NCBI GenBank assembly: GCA_002422375.1
Contig: DIUQ01000053.1
Span: 1 to 15,485 of the forward strand
Direction of reading: 5' to 3'
DNA from: a bacterium UBA6154
GTDB lineage: Bacteria; Actinomycetota; Actinomycetes; S36-B12
DNA length: 15,485 nt
The translations under genes and the position numbers were made by a program. Of the stretch, positions 1-6,099 are shown piece by piece. How positions within the stretch are numbered: the stretch's first letter is position 1; every line of letters starts with the position of its first letter. The notes under the pieces are model-generated. The model saw only the letters and a list, made by a program, of their open reading frames with translations, did no database searches and was not told where the DNA came from.

Positions 1-128
1 CGTTCCTGACCTGTCATGCGAACTTTGGATCCGCCAGTTTTGCGAACTGCAGGGGGGACTTCCGCGGAAGGTGTTGTGCGTAGCTCGACCACCGCGGCCA
101 AAGTGTCGTTGACCTGCTCGCTCTCCAT
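1..128 (-). CDS. TetR-family transcriptional regulator, N-terminal fragment (runs off left edge)
   Basis: Only the first 42 codons are in the window, read leftward from ATG at 128-126. The visible protein has a flexible Thr/Ala/Pro-rich lead of about 35 residues and then KVRMTGQER. In many actinobacterial TetR regulators a basic T-G-x-E-R segment like this immediately precedes helix 1 of the DNA-binding domain, but the helix-turn-helix itself lies outside the window, so the family call is inference. An internal ATG (the Met of RMTGQER) is an alternative start. The gene begins 10 nt after the stop of the desaturase on the same strand, so the two are probably one operon. A purine-rich GGAGAG (147-142) lies 13 nt upstream of the ATG, overlapping the desaturase stop region, which is far for a Shine-Dalgarno. 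The likely role is feedback control of the desaturase through the palindrome at 1141-1175. Confidence 0.55.
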   Translation of the reverse strand, partial: MESEQVNDTLAAVVELRTTPSAEVPPAVRKTGGSKVRMTGQE

Positions 129-138
129 AAGAGAGAAC

Positions 139-1116
139 TTACTCTCCACGGTATCCGCGGATGCGGAATCGATCCTCGGGGTTCTTGAGCTTCTTGGCCA
201 AACGCTCCGGCTTTGGCCAGCGCACGTCCGAGACGATTCCGGTTTTCTCCATACCCTTGATCAACCCAGCCGAGATGTCGATTTGGCCTTTGAGAACTCC
301 GTGCCGAGCGGATGTTGGGTCGACATGGTGCAAGTTGTGCCACGACTCACCCATGGAGGGGATTGCCAGCCACGCAACATTGCTGGACAGATCCCGGGAT
401 TGGAAGGGACGTGTGCCAAAGACGTGGCAAATACTGTTGATAGACCAGGTGACGTGATGCACAAACGCTATGCGTACTAGTCCAGCCCAGAAGAATGCGG
501 TCAACGCTCCTGCCCACGACCAGGTGATGAGCCCGCCAAGAACGGCAGGGAGCAGCAGGCTGGCAATAACAAAGATGGAGAAGTGCTTAGACATCCAGGT
601 GAGGTCTTTATCTTTAGCAATGTCAGGAGCGTACTTTTCAATCGCCGTGTTATCGCTGTCAAAAAGCCAGCCCACATGTGAATAGACGAGCCCTTTAGCG
701 ACTGCTTTACGGGATGTACCAAAGCGCCACGGAGAGTGAGGGTCACCGACTTCATCTGAGAACTTGTGGTGCTTGCGGTGGTCGGCTACCCACTGGTCCA
801 ATGAACCTTCAATAGCGAGTGACCCGAAGAGCGCAAGAGTGATTTTGACCGCGCGATTGGCCTTGAATGAGCCGTGGGTGAAATAGCGGTGGTAACCGAT
901 CGTGATACCGAGAGCGGTCAGCGCCCATAAGCCAATAGCCAGGGTGAGGTCGAGCCAGCTCAACCATCCGCCCCAGGCCACGGGAATAGCGAGTGCAACG
1001 GCCACGAGCGGAATGACCACAAAAGCGCCGATGGTGATACGCATGGCGCGGCCCAAATACACGGCGTCGTCCTGATTCTCGTCAAAGACAAGGTCCTCGG
1101 GCATCAGTGTGGTCAT
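139..1116 (-). CDS. Membrane fatty acid desaturase (delta-9 acyl-CoA/acyl-lipid type)
   Basis: This 325-residue integral membrane di-iron desaturase would introduce a cis double bond into saturated acyl chains and so adjust membrane fluidity. The three histidine clusters of the family are intact: HRYFTH (residues 76-81), HRKHH (113-117) and HNLHH (260-264); GYHRYFTH is typical of the delta-9/stearoyl-CoA desaturase branch. Hydrophobic spans lie at about 28-48, 53-75, 92-103, 180-199 and 201-220, with the His boxes on the cytoplasmic side as known for the family. The ATG at 1116 is preceded by GGAGAGG about 6 nt upstream, supporting this start. A TetR-like gene follows 10 nt downstream on the same strand. 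The upstream palindrome overlaps a candidate promoter, so repression by that regulator is likely. Regiospecificity and acyl carrier cannot be read from the sequence. The fold and chemistry call is firm. Confidence 0.95.
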   Translation of the reverse strand: MTTLMPEDLVFDENQDDAVYLGRAMRITIGAFVVIPLVAVALAIPVAWGGWLSWLDLTLAIGLWALTALGITIGYHRYFTHGSFKANRAVKITLALFGSLAIEGSLDQWVADHRKHHKFSDEVGDPHSPWRFGTSRKAVAKGLVYSHVGWLFDSDNTAIEKYAPDIAKDKDLTWMSKHFSIFVIASLLLPAVLGGLITWSWAGALTAFFWAGLVRIAFVHHVTWSINSICHVFGTRPFQSRDLSSNVAWLAIPSMGESWHNLHHVDPTSARHGVLKGQIDISAGLIKGMEKTGIVSDVRWPKPERLAKKLKNPEDRFRIRGYRGE

Positions 1117-1140
1117 GGCGTTCCTCTCCGTGGGCCGATC

Positions 1141-1175
1141 AACTTACGCTACCGTAACCTACGGAAGCGTAAGTT
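1141..1175. promoter_or_regulatory. 35-bp imperfect palindrome, probable TetR-type operator of the desaturase operon
   Basis: Two 16-nt arms, AACTTACGCTACCGTA and TACGGAAGCGTAAGTT, flank a 3-nt centre (acc). The arms are reverse complements at 15 of 16 positions. Inside lies a second level of symmetry: TTACGCTACCGTAA (1144-1157) is itself nearly palindromic, as is TACGGAAGCGTA (1160-1171), so two dimers could bind side by side. The element ends 25 bp upstream of the desaturase start codon and contains the candidate -10 box. Position and symmetry fit a repressor site; assignment to the adjacent TetR-like gene is inference. Confidence 0.7.
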
Positions 1176-1179
1176 GCAA
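1151..1179 (-). promoter_or_regulatory. Candidate sigma-70-type promoter of the desaturase-TetR operon
   Basis: On the minus strand TTGCAA (1179-1174) is followed after 17 nt by TACGGT (1156-1151), a TAnnnT -10 box with ideal spacing. Nearly the whole promoter lies inside the 35-bp palindrome, so an occupied operator would block polymerase. No experimental support. Confidence 0.5.
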
Positions 1180-1249
1180 GTGACTCGGTGATTTACCGAT
1201 GGTGAGTCGACTGGATGGACTCGATTCCGGTGCCCAACTCCGCAACGCC

Positions 1250-1255
1250 TAGGCT
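1250..1255 (+). promoter_or_regulatory. Candidate -10 box of tRNA-Gln
   Basis: TAGGCT (TAnnnT) within CTAGGCTG lies 22 nt before the mature tRNA. The same eight bases recur before glmU at 1388-1395. No good -35 is visible at 16-18 nt spacing. The transcript would start near 1262, leaving a short 5' leader for RNase P. Confidence 0.45.
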
Positions 1256-1277
1256 GTGGGACGCATTAAGCCTGTAA

Positions 1278-1348
1278 TCCCGGGTCGTCTAGCGGCAGGA
1301 CAGCGGACTTTGAATCCGTCAACGGAGGTTCGATCCCTCCCCCGGGAG
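1278..1348 (+). tRNA. tRNA-Gln (anticodon UUG)
   Basis: The 71-nt sequence folds as a complete cloverleaf. The acceptor stem pairs TCCCGGG (1278-1284) with CCCGGGA (1341-1347), and G1348 is the discriminator. The D stem is GTCT/GGAC. The anticodon stem GCGGA/TCCGT closes loop CTTTGAA with anticodon TTG at 1310-1312, which reads CAA and, by wobble, CAG. The T arm is GGAGG-TTCGATC-CCTCC. The 3' CCA is not encoded and must be added. The gene stands alone between the divergent desaturase and glmU, with its own candidate -10 box at 1250. Confidence 0.95.
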
Positions 1349-1355
1349 CTTTTTT
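1349..1355 (+). terminator. Short T-tract after tRNA-Gln
   Basis: CTTTTTT follows the discriminator base directly. The GC-rich acceptor and T arms just upstream could act as the hairpin. glmU downstream has its own candidate promoter, consistent with transcription ending here. There is no separate stem-loop. Confidence 0.3.
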
Positions 1356-1388
1356 GTAGTCAGTCAGATTCCACTCTCTCCGGCGAAC

Positions 1389-1394
1389 TAGGCT
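1389..1394 (+). promoter_or_regulatory. Candidate -10 box giving a leaderless glmU transcript
   Basis: TAGGCT ends 6 nt before the GTG start of glmU, with no Shine-Dalgarno sequence in between. That is the spacing expected when transcription starts at or within a base or two of the start codon. The -35 region (about 1365-1371) is a poor match. The identical octamer CTAGGCTG precedes tRNA-Gln. Confidence 0.5.
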
Positions 1395-1400
1395 GACACC

Positions 1401-2888
1401 GTGCGTCCCTCGGCAGTCATCATTCTTGCAGCAGGTGAAGGCACGCGCATGAAATCAACAACTCCTAAGGTGCTGCATCACATTGCAGGTCGCACGCTGA
1501 TCAATCACGTTGTCGAGGCAGCTGCGACAACCGAACCAGAGCATGTGATTGTTGTTGTGGGACATGGTGCTCCCGAAGTAATTTCTCACTTAGATGAAGT
1601 AGCACCCTGGGTGAACACAGTGACACAAACAGAAAGAAACGGCACCGGTCATGCCGTGCGAATAGCGCTAGCGGCTCTGAATGAATCTGGGGTGAGCTTG
1701 TCAGCGGGTCCCGTGGTGGTGCTCACCGGTGATACACCTCTGCTCACGGGGGACACCTTGAACGTCATGCTGCGCGTTCATCAGGACAGTGCAGCTGATG
1801 CCACTGTGTTAACTGCCGAGTTACCCAACCCCGCTGGATACGGTCGAATTCTCCGCGATGGGGATCGGGTTATTGGCATTGTCGAACACAAGGACGCCAG
1901 CCCCGCCGAACAATTGATTACTGAAATCAACTCCGGCATGTATGCATTCTCTATCTCCGCTCTGTCCAACAGCATTAACAACATCACGGCGGATAACGCC
2001 CAGGGAGAGGAATACCTCACCGATGTCATTGGGTTGATGGCCGCAACGAGTGCGACCGTCATGGGAGTCCCAGCACTCGACAGCAACGACATTCTTGGAA
2101 TTAATGACCGCGTGCAATTGGCGGAAGCCGGTGCGATCATGCGGGATCGACTCAATGAGAAGCACATGCGTGCCGGCGTGACCATTGCCGATCCGGCGAC
2201 AACGTGGATTGATGTTGATGTTGATATTGCTGCCGATGCTTCCATTTTGCCGAACACCGTGCTAAGGGGACCAACATCCATTGATACTGCAGCCGAGGTC
2301 GGGCCGGGGACAACCTTGATCTCCTGCGAAGTGGGTGAAGGCGCGGTCGTTCGCCACACGTGGGCTGAGCTCGCTGTTATTGGAGCACGCGCGACCATTG
2401 GGCCTTTCACCTATTTGCGAGCAGGAACCGTGATCGGTGAAGCCGGTAAAGCCGGGGCTTTCGTGGAAATCAAGAACTCGCAACTGGGTACTGGCTCCAA
2501 AGTTCCCCACCTGTCCTATGTGGGAGACGCCACCATTGGGGAGCAAACAAATATTGGCGCGGGCACGGTCTTTGTGAACTACGACGGAATTGCCAAGCAC
2601 CGCTCAGAAGTGGGTAACGCTGTGCGCATTGGGTCCGACAACATGCTGGTAGCTCCGGTACAGATCGGCGACGGTGCCTATACGGCCGCCGGCTCGGTGA
2701 TCACCGACAACGTTCCGCCCGGGGCCATGGCCGTTGGGCGGGCTCAGCAACGAAATATCCGTGGTTGGGTTCGAAGAAAGCGTCCGGGGACAGCGTCCGC
2801 GGAGGCGGCAGAGAGGGCGGGGGACTCAAGTCACATGGCATCTGACACAGTTTCCCCCGAGGCTTCCCCACTCGATAGTGATCACTAG
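1401..2888 (+). CDS. glmU: Bifunctional GlmU: glucosamine-1-phosphate acetyltransferase / GlcNAc-1-phosphate uridyltransferase
   Basis: GlmU acetylates glucosamine-1-phosphate and then joins the product to UTP, giving UDP-GlcNAc for peptidoglycan and other glycans. The 495-residue length equals the M. tuberculosis enzyme and exceeds the E. coli one by a low-complexity tail. The uridyltransferase domain (about 1-235) opens with LAAGEGTRMKS (9-19) and carries GTGHA (81-85) and LTGDTP with the metal-binding Asp111. A helical linker leads to a left-handed beta-helix of hexapeptide repeats (about 262-450). The acetyltransferase site shows LRAG (339-342), the catalytic His370 in VPHLSYVGD, and VNYDG (392-396). 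After residue 455 a basic WVRRKRP and an acidic Ser/Ala/Glu-rich tail follow. GTG at 1401 is the only start ahead of the nucleotide-binding loop; there is no SD, so the mRNA is probably leaderless. prs follows after 33 bp. Confidence 0.97.
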   Translation: MRPSAVIILAAGEGTRMKSTTPKVLHHIAGRTLINHVVEAAATTEPEHVIVVVGHGAPEVISHLDEVAPWVNTVTQTERNGTGHAVRIALAALNESGVSLSAGPVVVLTGDTPLLTGDTLNVMLRVHQDSAADATVLTAELPNPAGYGRILRDGDRVIGIVEHKDASPAEQLITEINSGMYAFSISALSNSINNITADNAQGEEYLTDVIGLMAATSATVMGVPALDSNDILGINDRVQLAEAGAIMRDRLNEKHMRAGVTIADPATTWIDVDVDIAADASILPNTVLRGPTSIDTAAEVGPGTTLISCEVGEGAVVRHTWAELAVIGARATIGPFTYLRAGTVIGEAGKAGAFVEIKNSQLGTGSKVPHLSYVGDATIGEQTNIGAGTVFVNYDGIAKHRSEVGNAVRIGSDNMLVAPVQIGDGAYTAAGSVITDNVPPGAMAVGRAQQRNIRGWVRRKRPGTASAEAAERAGDSSHMASDTVSPEASPLDSDH

Positions 2889-2921
2889 TACGTCAGCGAG
2901 CAACGAGCGAAGGTGGAGTAA

Positions 2922-3923
2922 GTGGCCGAGAAGTCAGTCCCAACCCAGAAACATCTCCTTCTCCTGGCGGGAAGATCACACCCGGAGTTGGCTGACTCTG
3001 TCGCAGAGAATCTCGGGATAGCGCTGACTCCCGTCACGGCACACGACTTTGCTAACGGTGAGATATTTGTTCGTTTCCGGGAATCAGTTCGCGGTGGAGA
3101 CGCATTTGTGCTGCAAAGTCACACAACGCCGATCAATAAGTGGATCATGGAGCAGTTGATCATGATCGACGCACTCAAGCGGGCATCTGCCAAGCGGATT
3201 ACCGTGATTGTGCCCTTTTATGGTTACGCGCGGCAGGATAAAAAGCATCGCGGCCGCGAGCCTATTTCGGCCCGGTTAATGGCGGACCTATTTAAAGCGG
3301 CTGGTGCAGATCGGCTCATGACCGTTGATTTACATACATCGCAAATCCAAGGCTTCTTTGATGGTCCAGTTGATCACCTGTTCGCGCTGCCTCTGTTAGC
3401 TGGGCATGTTGCTGGTCGCGTTGATCGCTCCAAGATCACGGTGGTGTCCCCAGATGCTGGCCGCGTTCGCGTCGCGGAGAGGTGGACAGATGTCCTCGGT
3501 GCACCCCTCGCCATAATCCACAAGCGTCGCGATCCCGATATTCCCAATCAGGTTCGCGTTCTCGAAGTAGTCGGTGACGTCAAAGATCGCGTCTGTGTTG
3601 TTGTTGACGACATGATTGACACCGGCGGAACCATTGTGAAGGCCGCGGAAACATTATTCGACAACGGCGCAGCTGAAGTGATTGTCGCGGCTACCCATGG
3701 AATTCTGAGCGACCCAGCCCGCGAGCGGCTACAGGATTCGCGCATCAGTGAGGTTGTTGTCACGGACACACTCCCCATCCCCGAGGAGCGCCGGTTTGAC
3801 AAACTGACCGTGCTCTCTATTGCACCGCTTCTCGCAACGGCGATCAATGAAGTCTTCACTGACGGCTCGGTCACCAAAATGTTCGAGGACGAGGAATTGG
3901 GCGAGGCGGCCTCATCACATTAA
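2922..3923 (+). CDS. prs: Ribose-phosphate pyrophosphokinase (PRPP synthetase)
   Basis: This cytosolic enzyme converts ribose-5-phosphate and ATP to PRPP, the precursor of purines, pyrimidines, NAD, His and Trp, and in actinobacteria also of decaprenyl-phosphoryl arabinose. The 333-residue protein has the NGEIFVR segment (45-51), the flexible loop YGYARQDKK (100-108), the class I signature DLHTSQIQGFFD (136-147), the pyrophosphate-loop segment SPDAGR (176-181) and the ribose-phosphate loop VVVDDMIDTGGT (227-238). The C terminus adds an acidic FEDEELGE. The GTG at 2922 follows GGTGGAG with only 3 nt between, which is short, but the next in-frame starts would remove conserved sequence. It lies 33 bp after glmU and is probably co-transcribed with it, linking UDP-sugar and PRPP supply. 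Confidence 0.97.
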   Translation: MAEKSVPTQKHLLLLAGRSHPELADSVAENLGIALTPVTAHDFANGEIFVRFRESVRGGDAFVLQSHTTPINKWIMEQLIMIDALKRASAKRITVIVPFYGYARQDKKHRGREPISARLMADLFKAAGADRLMTVDLHTSQIQGFFDGPVDHLFALPLLAGHVAGRVDRSKITVVSPDAGRVRVAERWTDVLGAPLAIIHKRRDPDIPNQVRVLEVVGDVKDRVCVVVDDMIDTGGTIVKAAETLFDNGAAEVIVAATHGILSDPARERLQDSRISEVVVTDTLPIPEERRFDKLTVLSIAPLLATAINEVFTDGSVTKMFEDEELGEAASSH

Positions 3924-3938
3924 GGCCTCAGCACTGTA

Positions 3939-3967
3939 AGCCCTCCGCGCACCACGCGGAAAAGGCT
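3939..3967 (+). terminator. GC-rich stem-loop between prs and rplY, possible terminator
   Basis: TCCGCG (3944-3949) pairs with CGCGGA (3955-3960) around CACCA, and an outer AGCC/GGCT (3939-3942 with 3964-3967) can extend the stem across a short internal loop. No T-tract follows, so it would be a U-less terminator of the kind proposed for actinobacteria. A new candidate promoter starts 4 nt later, which supports a transcription-unit border here. Confidence 0.35.
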
Positions 3968-3971
3968 GGGC

Positions 3972-3977
3972 TAGACT
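3972..3977 (+). promoter_or_regulatory. Candidate -10 box for the rplY-pth operon
   Basis: TAGACT fits TAnnnT and resembles the TAGGCT boxes ahead of tRNA-Gln and glmU. No clear -35 is seen. Transcription would begin near 3984, leaving about 107 nt of leader before rplY. Confidence 0.4.
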
Positions 3978-3983
3978 CGGGCA

Positions 3984-4090
3984 GTTCCTCGGCGAGGGTG
4001 TCTCACAACACCGTTATCGACAGGGTTGAAGTTCCCTCTCCTTGGTGCCCCCTGCACGAGTGCCACATGGCAACATAACAAGGAGATATC
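3984..4090 (+). promoter_or_regulatory. Long, potentially structured 5' leader of rplY
   Basis: The leader can form several small hairpins: CCTC/GAGG (3987-3997), GGTGT/ACACC (3997-4012), AGGG/CCCT (4022-4037), GTGC/GCAC (4045-4057) and TGCC/GGCA (4061-4072). The first two share a base and compete. A good Shine-Dalgarno AAGGAG (4080-4085) sits 5 nt before the GTG. L25 binds 5S rRNA and autoregulatory leaders are known for many ribosomal proteins, so feedback control is possible. Individual stems are short and could be chance. Confidence 0.35.
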
Positions 4091-4660
4091 GTGACCAACG
4101 TCAACATAACCGCTTCCCCTCGCACCGAGTTTGGCAAGGGCGCTGCCCGCCGGGTGCGTCGTGCAGGACAGATTCCTGCGGTCCTCTACGGTTCCGATAC
4201 AAACTTGCTGCACATCACATTGCCGGCACATGAATTGGCGCTGGCCCTGCGTAAGCCCCGTGTTGTCTTGAATATTGAATTCGACGGCCAGACCTATCTC
4301 ACCAAGCCTCGCGATGTTCAGCGCGACCCAGTGCGTCTTGATCTTGAGCATGTTGACTTGATTGTGATCACCAAGAAGGAAGCAGCACTGCGAAGTGATT
4401 ATTCCGATGCTGTTGCGCAGGTGCACCAGGCCGCTGAAGAAGCAGGTTTGGACACAGCCATGGTTATGCAGGCCTTTGAAGCGTCTGTGGCTGCCGGTGA
4501 ACTTCCACTCGACGCCGTTGGACACGCAGTTGCTGACGCTCGGGAAAAGGCGCTGGAGCAGGCTGCAGCAGCAGCGGCCTCCGGTGCGGCGGAAGATGCG
4601 GCGGCTGCTGAAACTGCCGGTGCCGGCGAACCTGCTCCCGATACAGCTCCTTCCGAGTAA
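4091..4660 (+). CDS. rplY: 50S ribosomal protein L25 (CTC/TL5-like), atypical C-terminal half
   Basis: L25 binds the loop E region of 5S rRNA in the large subunit. The first 95 or so residues of this 189-residue protein are a standard L25 domain: RTEFGKGAARRVRRAGQIPAVLYG (11-34), the LPAHEL segment (44-49) and a closing QRDPVRLDLEHVDLIVI (77-93). In most actinobacterial homologues a beta-rich TL5/CTC domain opening with a KVxVEVPV-like strand follows. Here residues 94-160 are instead rich in Ala, Glu, Gln and Asp with a helical look, followed by an Ala/Glu/Pro tail (160-189). I do not recognise this part. GTG at 4091 has AAGGAG 5 nt upstream, strongly supporting the start. The stop TAA is immediately followed, in the same frame, by the TTG of pth. 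Confidence 0.92.
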   Translation: MTNVNITASPRTEFGKGAARRVRRAGQIPAVLYGSDTNLLHITLPAHELALALRKPRVVLNIEFDGQTYLTKPRDVQRDPVRLDLEHVDLIVITKKEAALRSDYSDAVAQVHQAAEEAGLDTAMVMQAFEASVAAGELPLDAVGHAVADAREKALEQAAAAAASGAAEDAAAAETAGAGEPAPDTAPSE

Positions 4661-5239
4661 TTGACCTGGCTCGTTGCGGGACTGGGTAACCCCGGTCCCG
4701 CATACGCCGCCACGCGACACAACATTGGCGCGATGGTGGTGCAAGGGTGCGCTGAAAAGACACGCAGCCCGTTGTCGCGTCACAAGCGGGCATTAGCTCT
4801 AACGAGCGAAACCTTCTTTGGGCCACCTGGGCAGAATGCGAAGGTGGTGCTCGCCATTCCCCTGTCCTTTATGAATCTCAGTGGGGGGCCGGTTGCGGCA
4901 TTGATGGATTTCTATCGCATTGAACCGGATCACTTAGTTGTTATCCATGACGAATTGGATATCGATTTCGGGGCTATCCGATTGAAATTTGGTGGGGGTG
5001 ACAATGGACATAATGGGCTGAAAAGTATTCGAGGCTCTATTGGCACCGGTGATTTCTATCGGCAGCGAATGGGGATAGGTCGCCCCCCGGGGCGTCAAGT
5101 GCCAGCCGACTTTGTGCTCTCACCCTTTAGTTCCACAGAGCGCAAGGAGCTTCCCGGATTCGTGGATACGGGTGGTGACTCCCTGGAGGCACTGATCCTG
5201 GAAGGCTTGGAGTGCGCACAGAGTCGGTACAACAGTTAG
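4661..5239 (+). CDS. pth: Peptidyl-tRNA hydrolase
   Basis: Pth cleaves peptidyl-tRNAs that drop off ribosomes, recycling tRNA. The 192-residue protein, of usual length, contains VAGLGNPGPAYAATRHNIG (4-22) with Asn10 and the catalytic His20, SFMNLSG (69-75) with Asn72, VIHDELD (94-100) with Asp97, and GGGDNGHNGLKSI (111-123) with Asn118. The start must be TTG at 4661: the preceding in-frame codon is the rplY stop and no other usable start lies ahead of GLGNPG. No Shine-Dalgarno is seen in the last codons of rplY, so translation probably depends on ribosomes that have just terminated there. Pairing of rplY and pth is conserved in bacteria and fits shared ribosome-linked functions. Confidence 0.96.
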   Translation: MTWLVAGLGNPGPAYAATRHNIGAMVVQGCAEKTRSPLSRHKRALALTSETFFGPPGQNAKVVLAIPLSFMNLSGGPVAALMDFYRIEPDHLVVIHDELDIDFGAIRLKFGGGDNGHNGLKSIRGSIGTGDFYRQRMGIGRPPGRQVPADFVLSPFSSTERKELPGFVDTGGDSLEALILEGLECAQSRYNS

Positions 5240-5274
5240 AACCAATGGGTTGGGTTTGAAGAGTTGGAGCAATC

Positions 5275-6099
5275 ATGAGTGAACTAAGCGATGCCGAGCT
5301 GTCCCGCGTTGTTGCCCGGGAGGCTGGTCAATTACTGCTGCAACTCCGTGAAGAATTCTTTGCCGCGCGCGGCGACAGTGCGATTGATAAGACCGTCAGC
5401 GACTTACTGCGTGACCAGGCAGACCGCGCTTCGCACGTCTTTATCATGGAAAAATTGAGTGAGGCGCGACCACAGGATTCCATTTTGAGTGAGGAAGGGA
5501 AGGACAACGACGCTCGCTTGGCTGCGGAACGGGTGTGGATTGTTGACCCGCTGGATGGAACGTGGGAGTACGGGCAAAATCGTCGCGATTTCGCCGTACA
5601 CATTGCCCTGTGGGATGCGGGTGCACAGCGATTGAGTGCCGGCACCGTTGATCTACCAGCCCAGGGATTGACGCGCAGCGTGCTCGACACTGTCACCACG
5701 CCTCCGGGGAGCACGGATTCGATCATTCGAGTCGTGGCCTCCCGGTCTCGACCACCTAAGACGCTACAGGAAACGGTGGCGCGCCTCGGAGAGATTTTGC
5801 GCGCAGAAGGAGTGGCGCACCACAGTATTGAGATCGTTGATGTCGGGTCCGTCGGGGCCAAGGTGAACGAGATTTTGTGTGGACGTGCCGACATTTATCT
5901 TCATGACACCGGGTTTTTCGAGTGGGATGTCGCTGCGCCTTATTCGGTTGCTGAACACTACGGGTTGATTGCTTCGCACATGACGGGCAAGCCGATCACT
6001 TTTAACCACATGCCGCCCTATGTCACCGATCTTGTGGTGTCCCGTGCTGATCTATACCCCCATGTCCTGCGAGCACTTGAGGAAACCCGCGGAGCGTGA
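5275..6099 (+). CDS. cysQ: CysQ-like 3'(2'),5'-bisphosphate nucleotidase / inositol monophosphatase family phosphatase
   Basis: This 274-residue Mg-dependent phosphatase of the inositol monophosphatase superfamily has all metal-ligand motifs: SEEGKD (72-77), IVDPLDGTWEYG (89-100, Asp91 and Asp94) and FEWDVAAP (215-222, Asp218). The CysQ branch hydrolyses 3'-phosphoadenosine 5'-phosphate left over from sulfate assimilation; some actinobacterial members also act on inositol or fructose-bisphosphate substrates, so the substrate and the symbol are less certain than the fold. ATG at 5275 has GGAG (5266-5269) 5 nt upstream. The gene is 35 bp after pth and its TGA overlaps the mfd start by 4 bp, so it belongs to the same run. 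No sulfate-assimilation gene is in the window. Confidence 0.8.
   Translation: MSELSDAELSRVVAREAGQLLLQLREEFFAARGDSAIDKTVSDLLRDQADRASHVFIMEKLSEARPQDSILSEEGKDNDARLAAERVWIVDPLDGTWEYGQNRRDFAVHIALWDAGAQRLSAGTVDLPAQGLTRSVLDTVTTPPGSTDSIIRVVASRSRPPKTLQETVARLGEILRAEGVAHHSIEIVDVGSVGAKVNEILCGRADIYLHDTGFFEWDVAAPYSVAEHYGLIASHMTGKPITFNHMPPYVTDLVVSRADLYPHVLRALEETRGA

Noticed and set aside
1141..1175. Palindrome as a transcription terminator
   Set aside because: It has no T-tract on either strand and lies directly upstream of a start codon where a promoter is expected, so an operator fits better.
1182..1222. Small inverted repeats (CGGT/ACCG and GACTC/GAGTC) between the palindrome and tRNA-Gln
   Set aside because: Short, interrupted and not positioned at a start codon or clear promoter; could be chance.
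1781..2410. Long minus-strand open frame (209 codons) inside glmU
   Set aside because: It is antisense to a complete, motif-verified glmU; its translation is Ser/Ala/Thr/Ile-rich without domain features, as expected of a shadow frame.
3971..4783. Minus-strand open frame of 270 codons across the rplY leader, rplY and pth start
   Set aside because: It is antisense to rplY and pth with no start signal and Cys/Gly/His/Arg-rich low-sense translation; a shadow frame.
5328..5894. Minus-strand open frame of 188 codons in the CysQ-like gene
   Set aside because: It lies entirely antisense to a phosphatase with all metal-binding motifs; no independent support.
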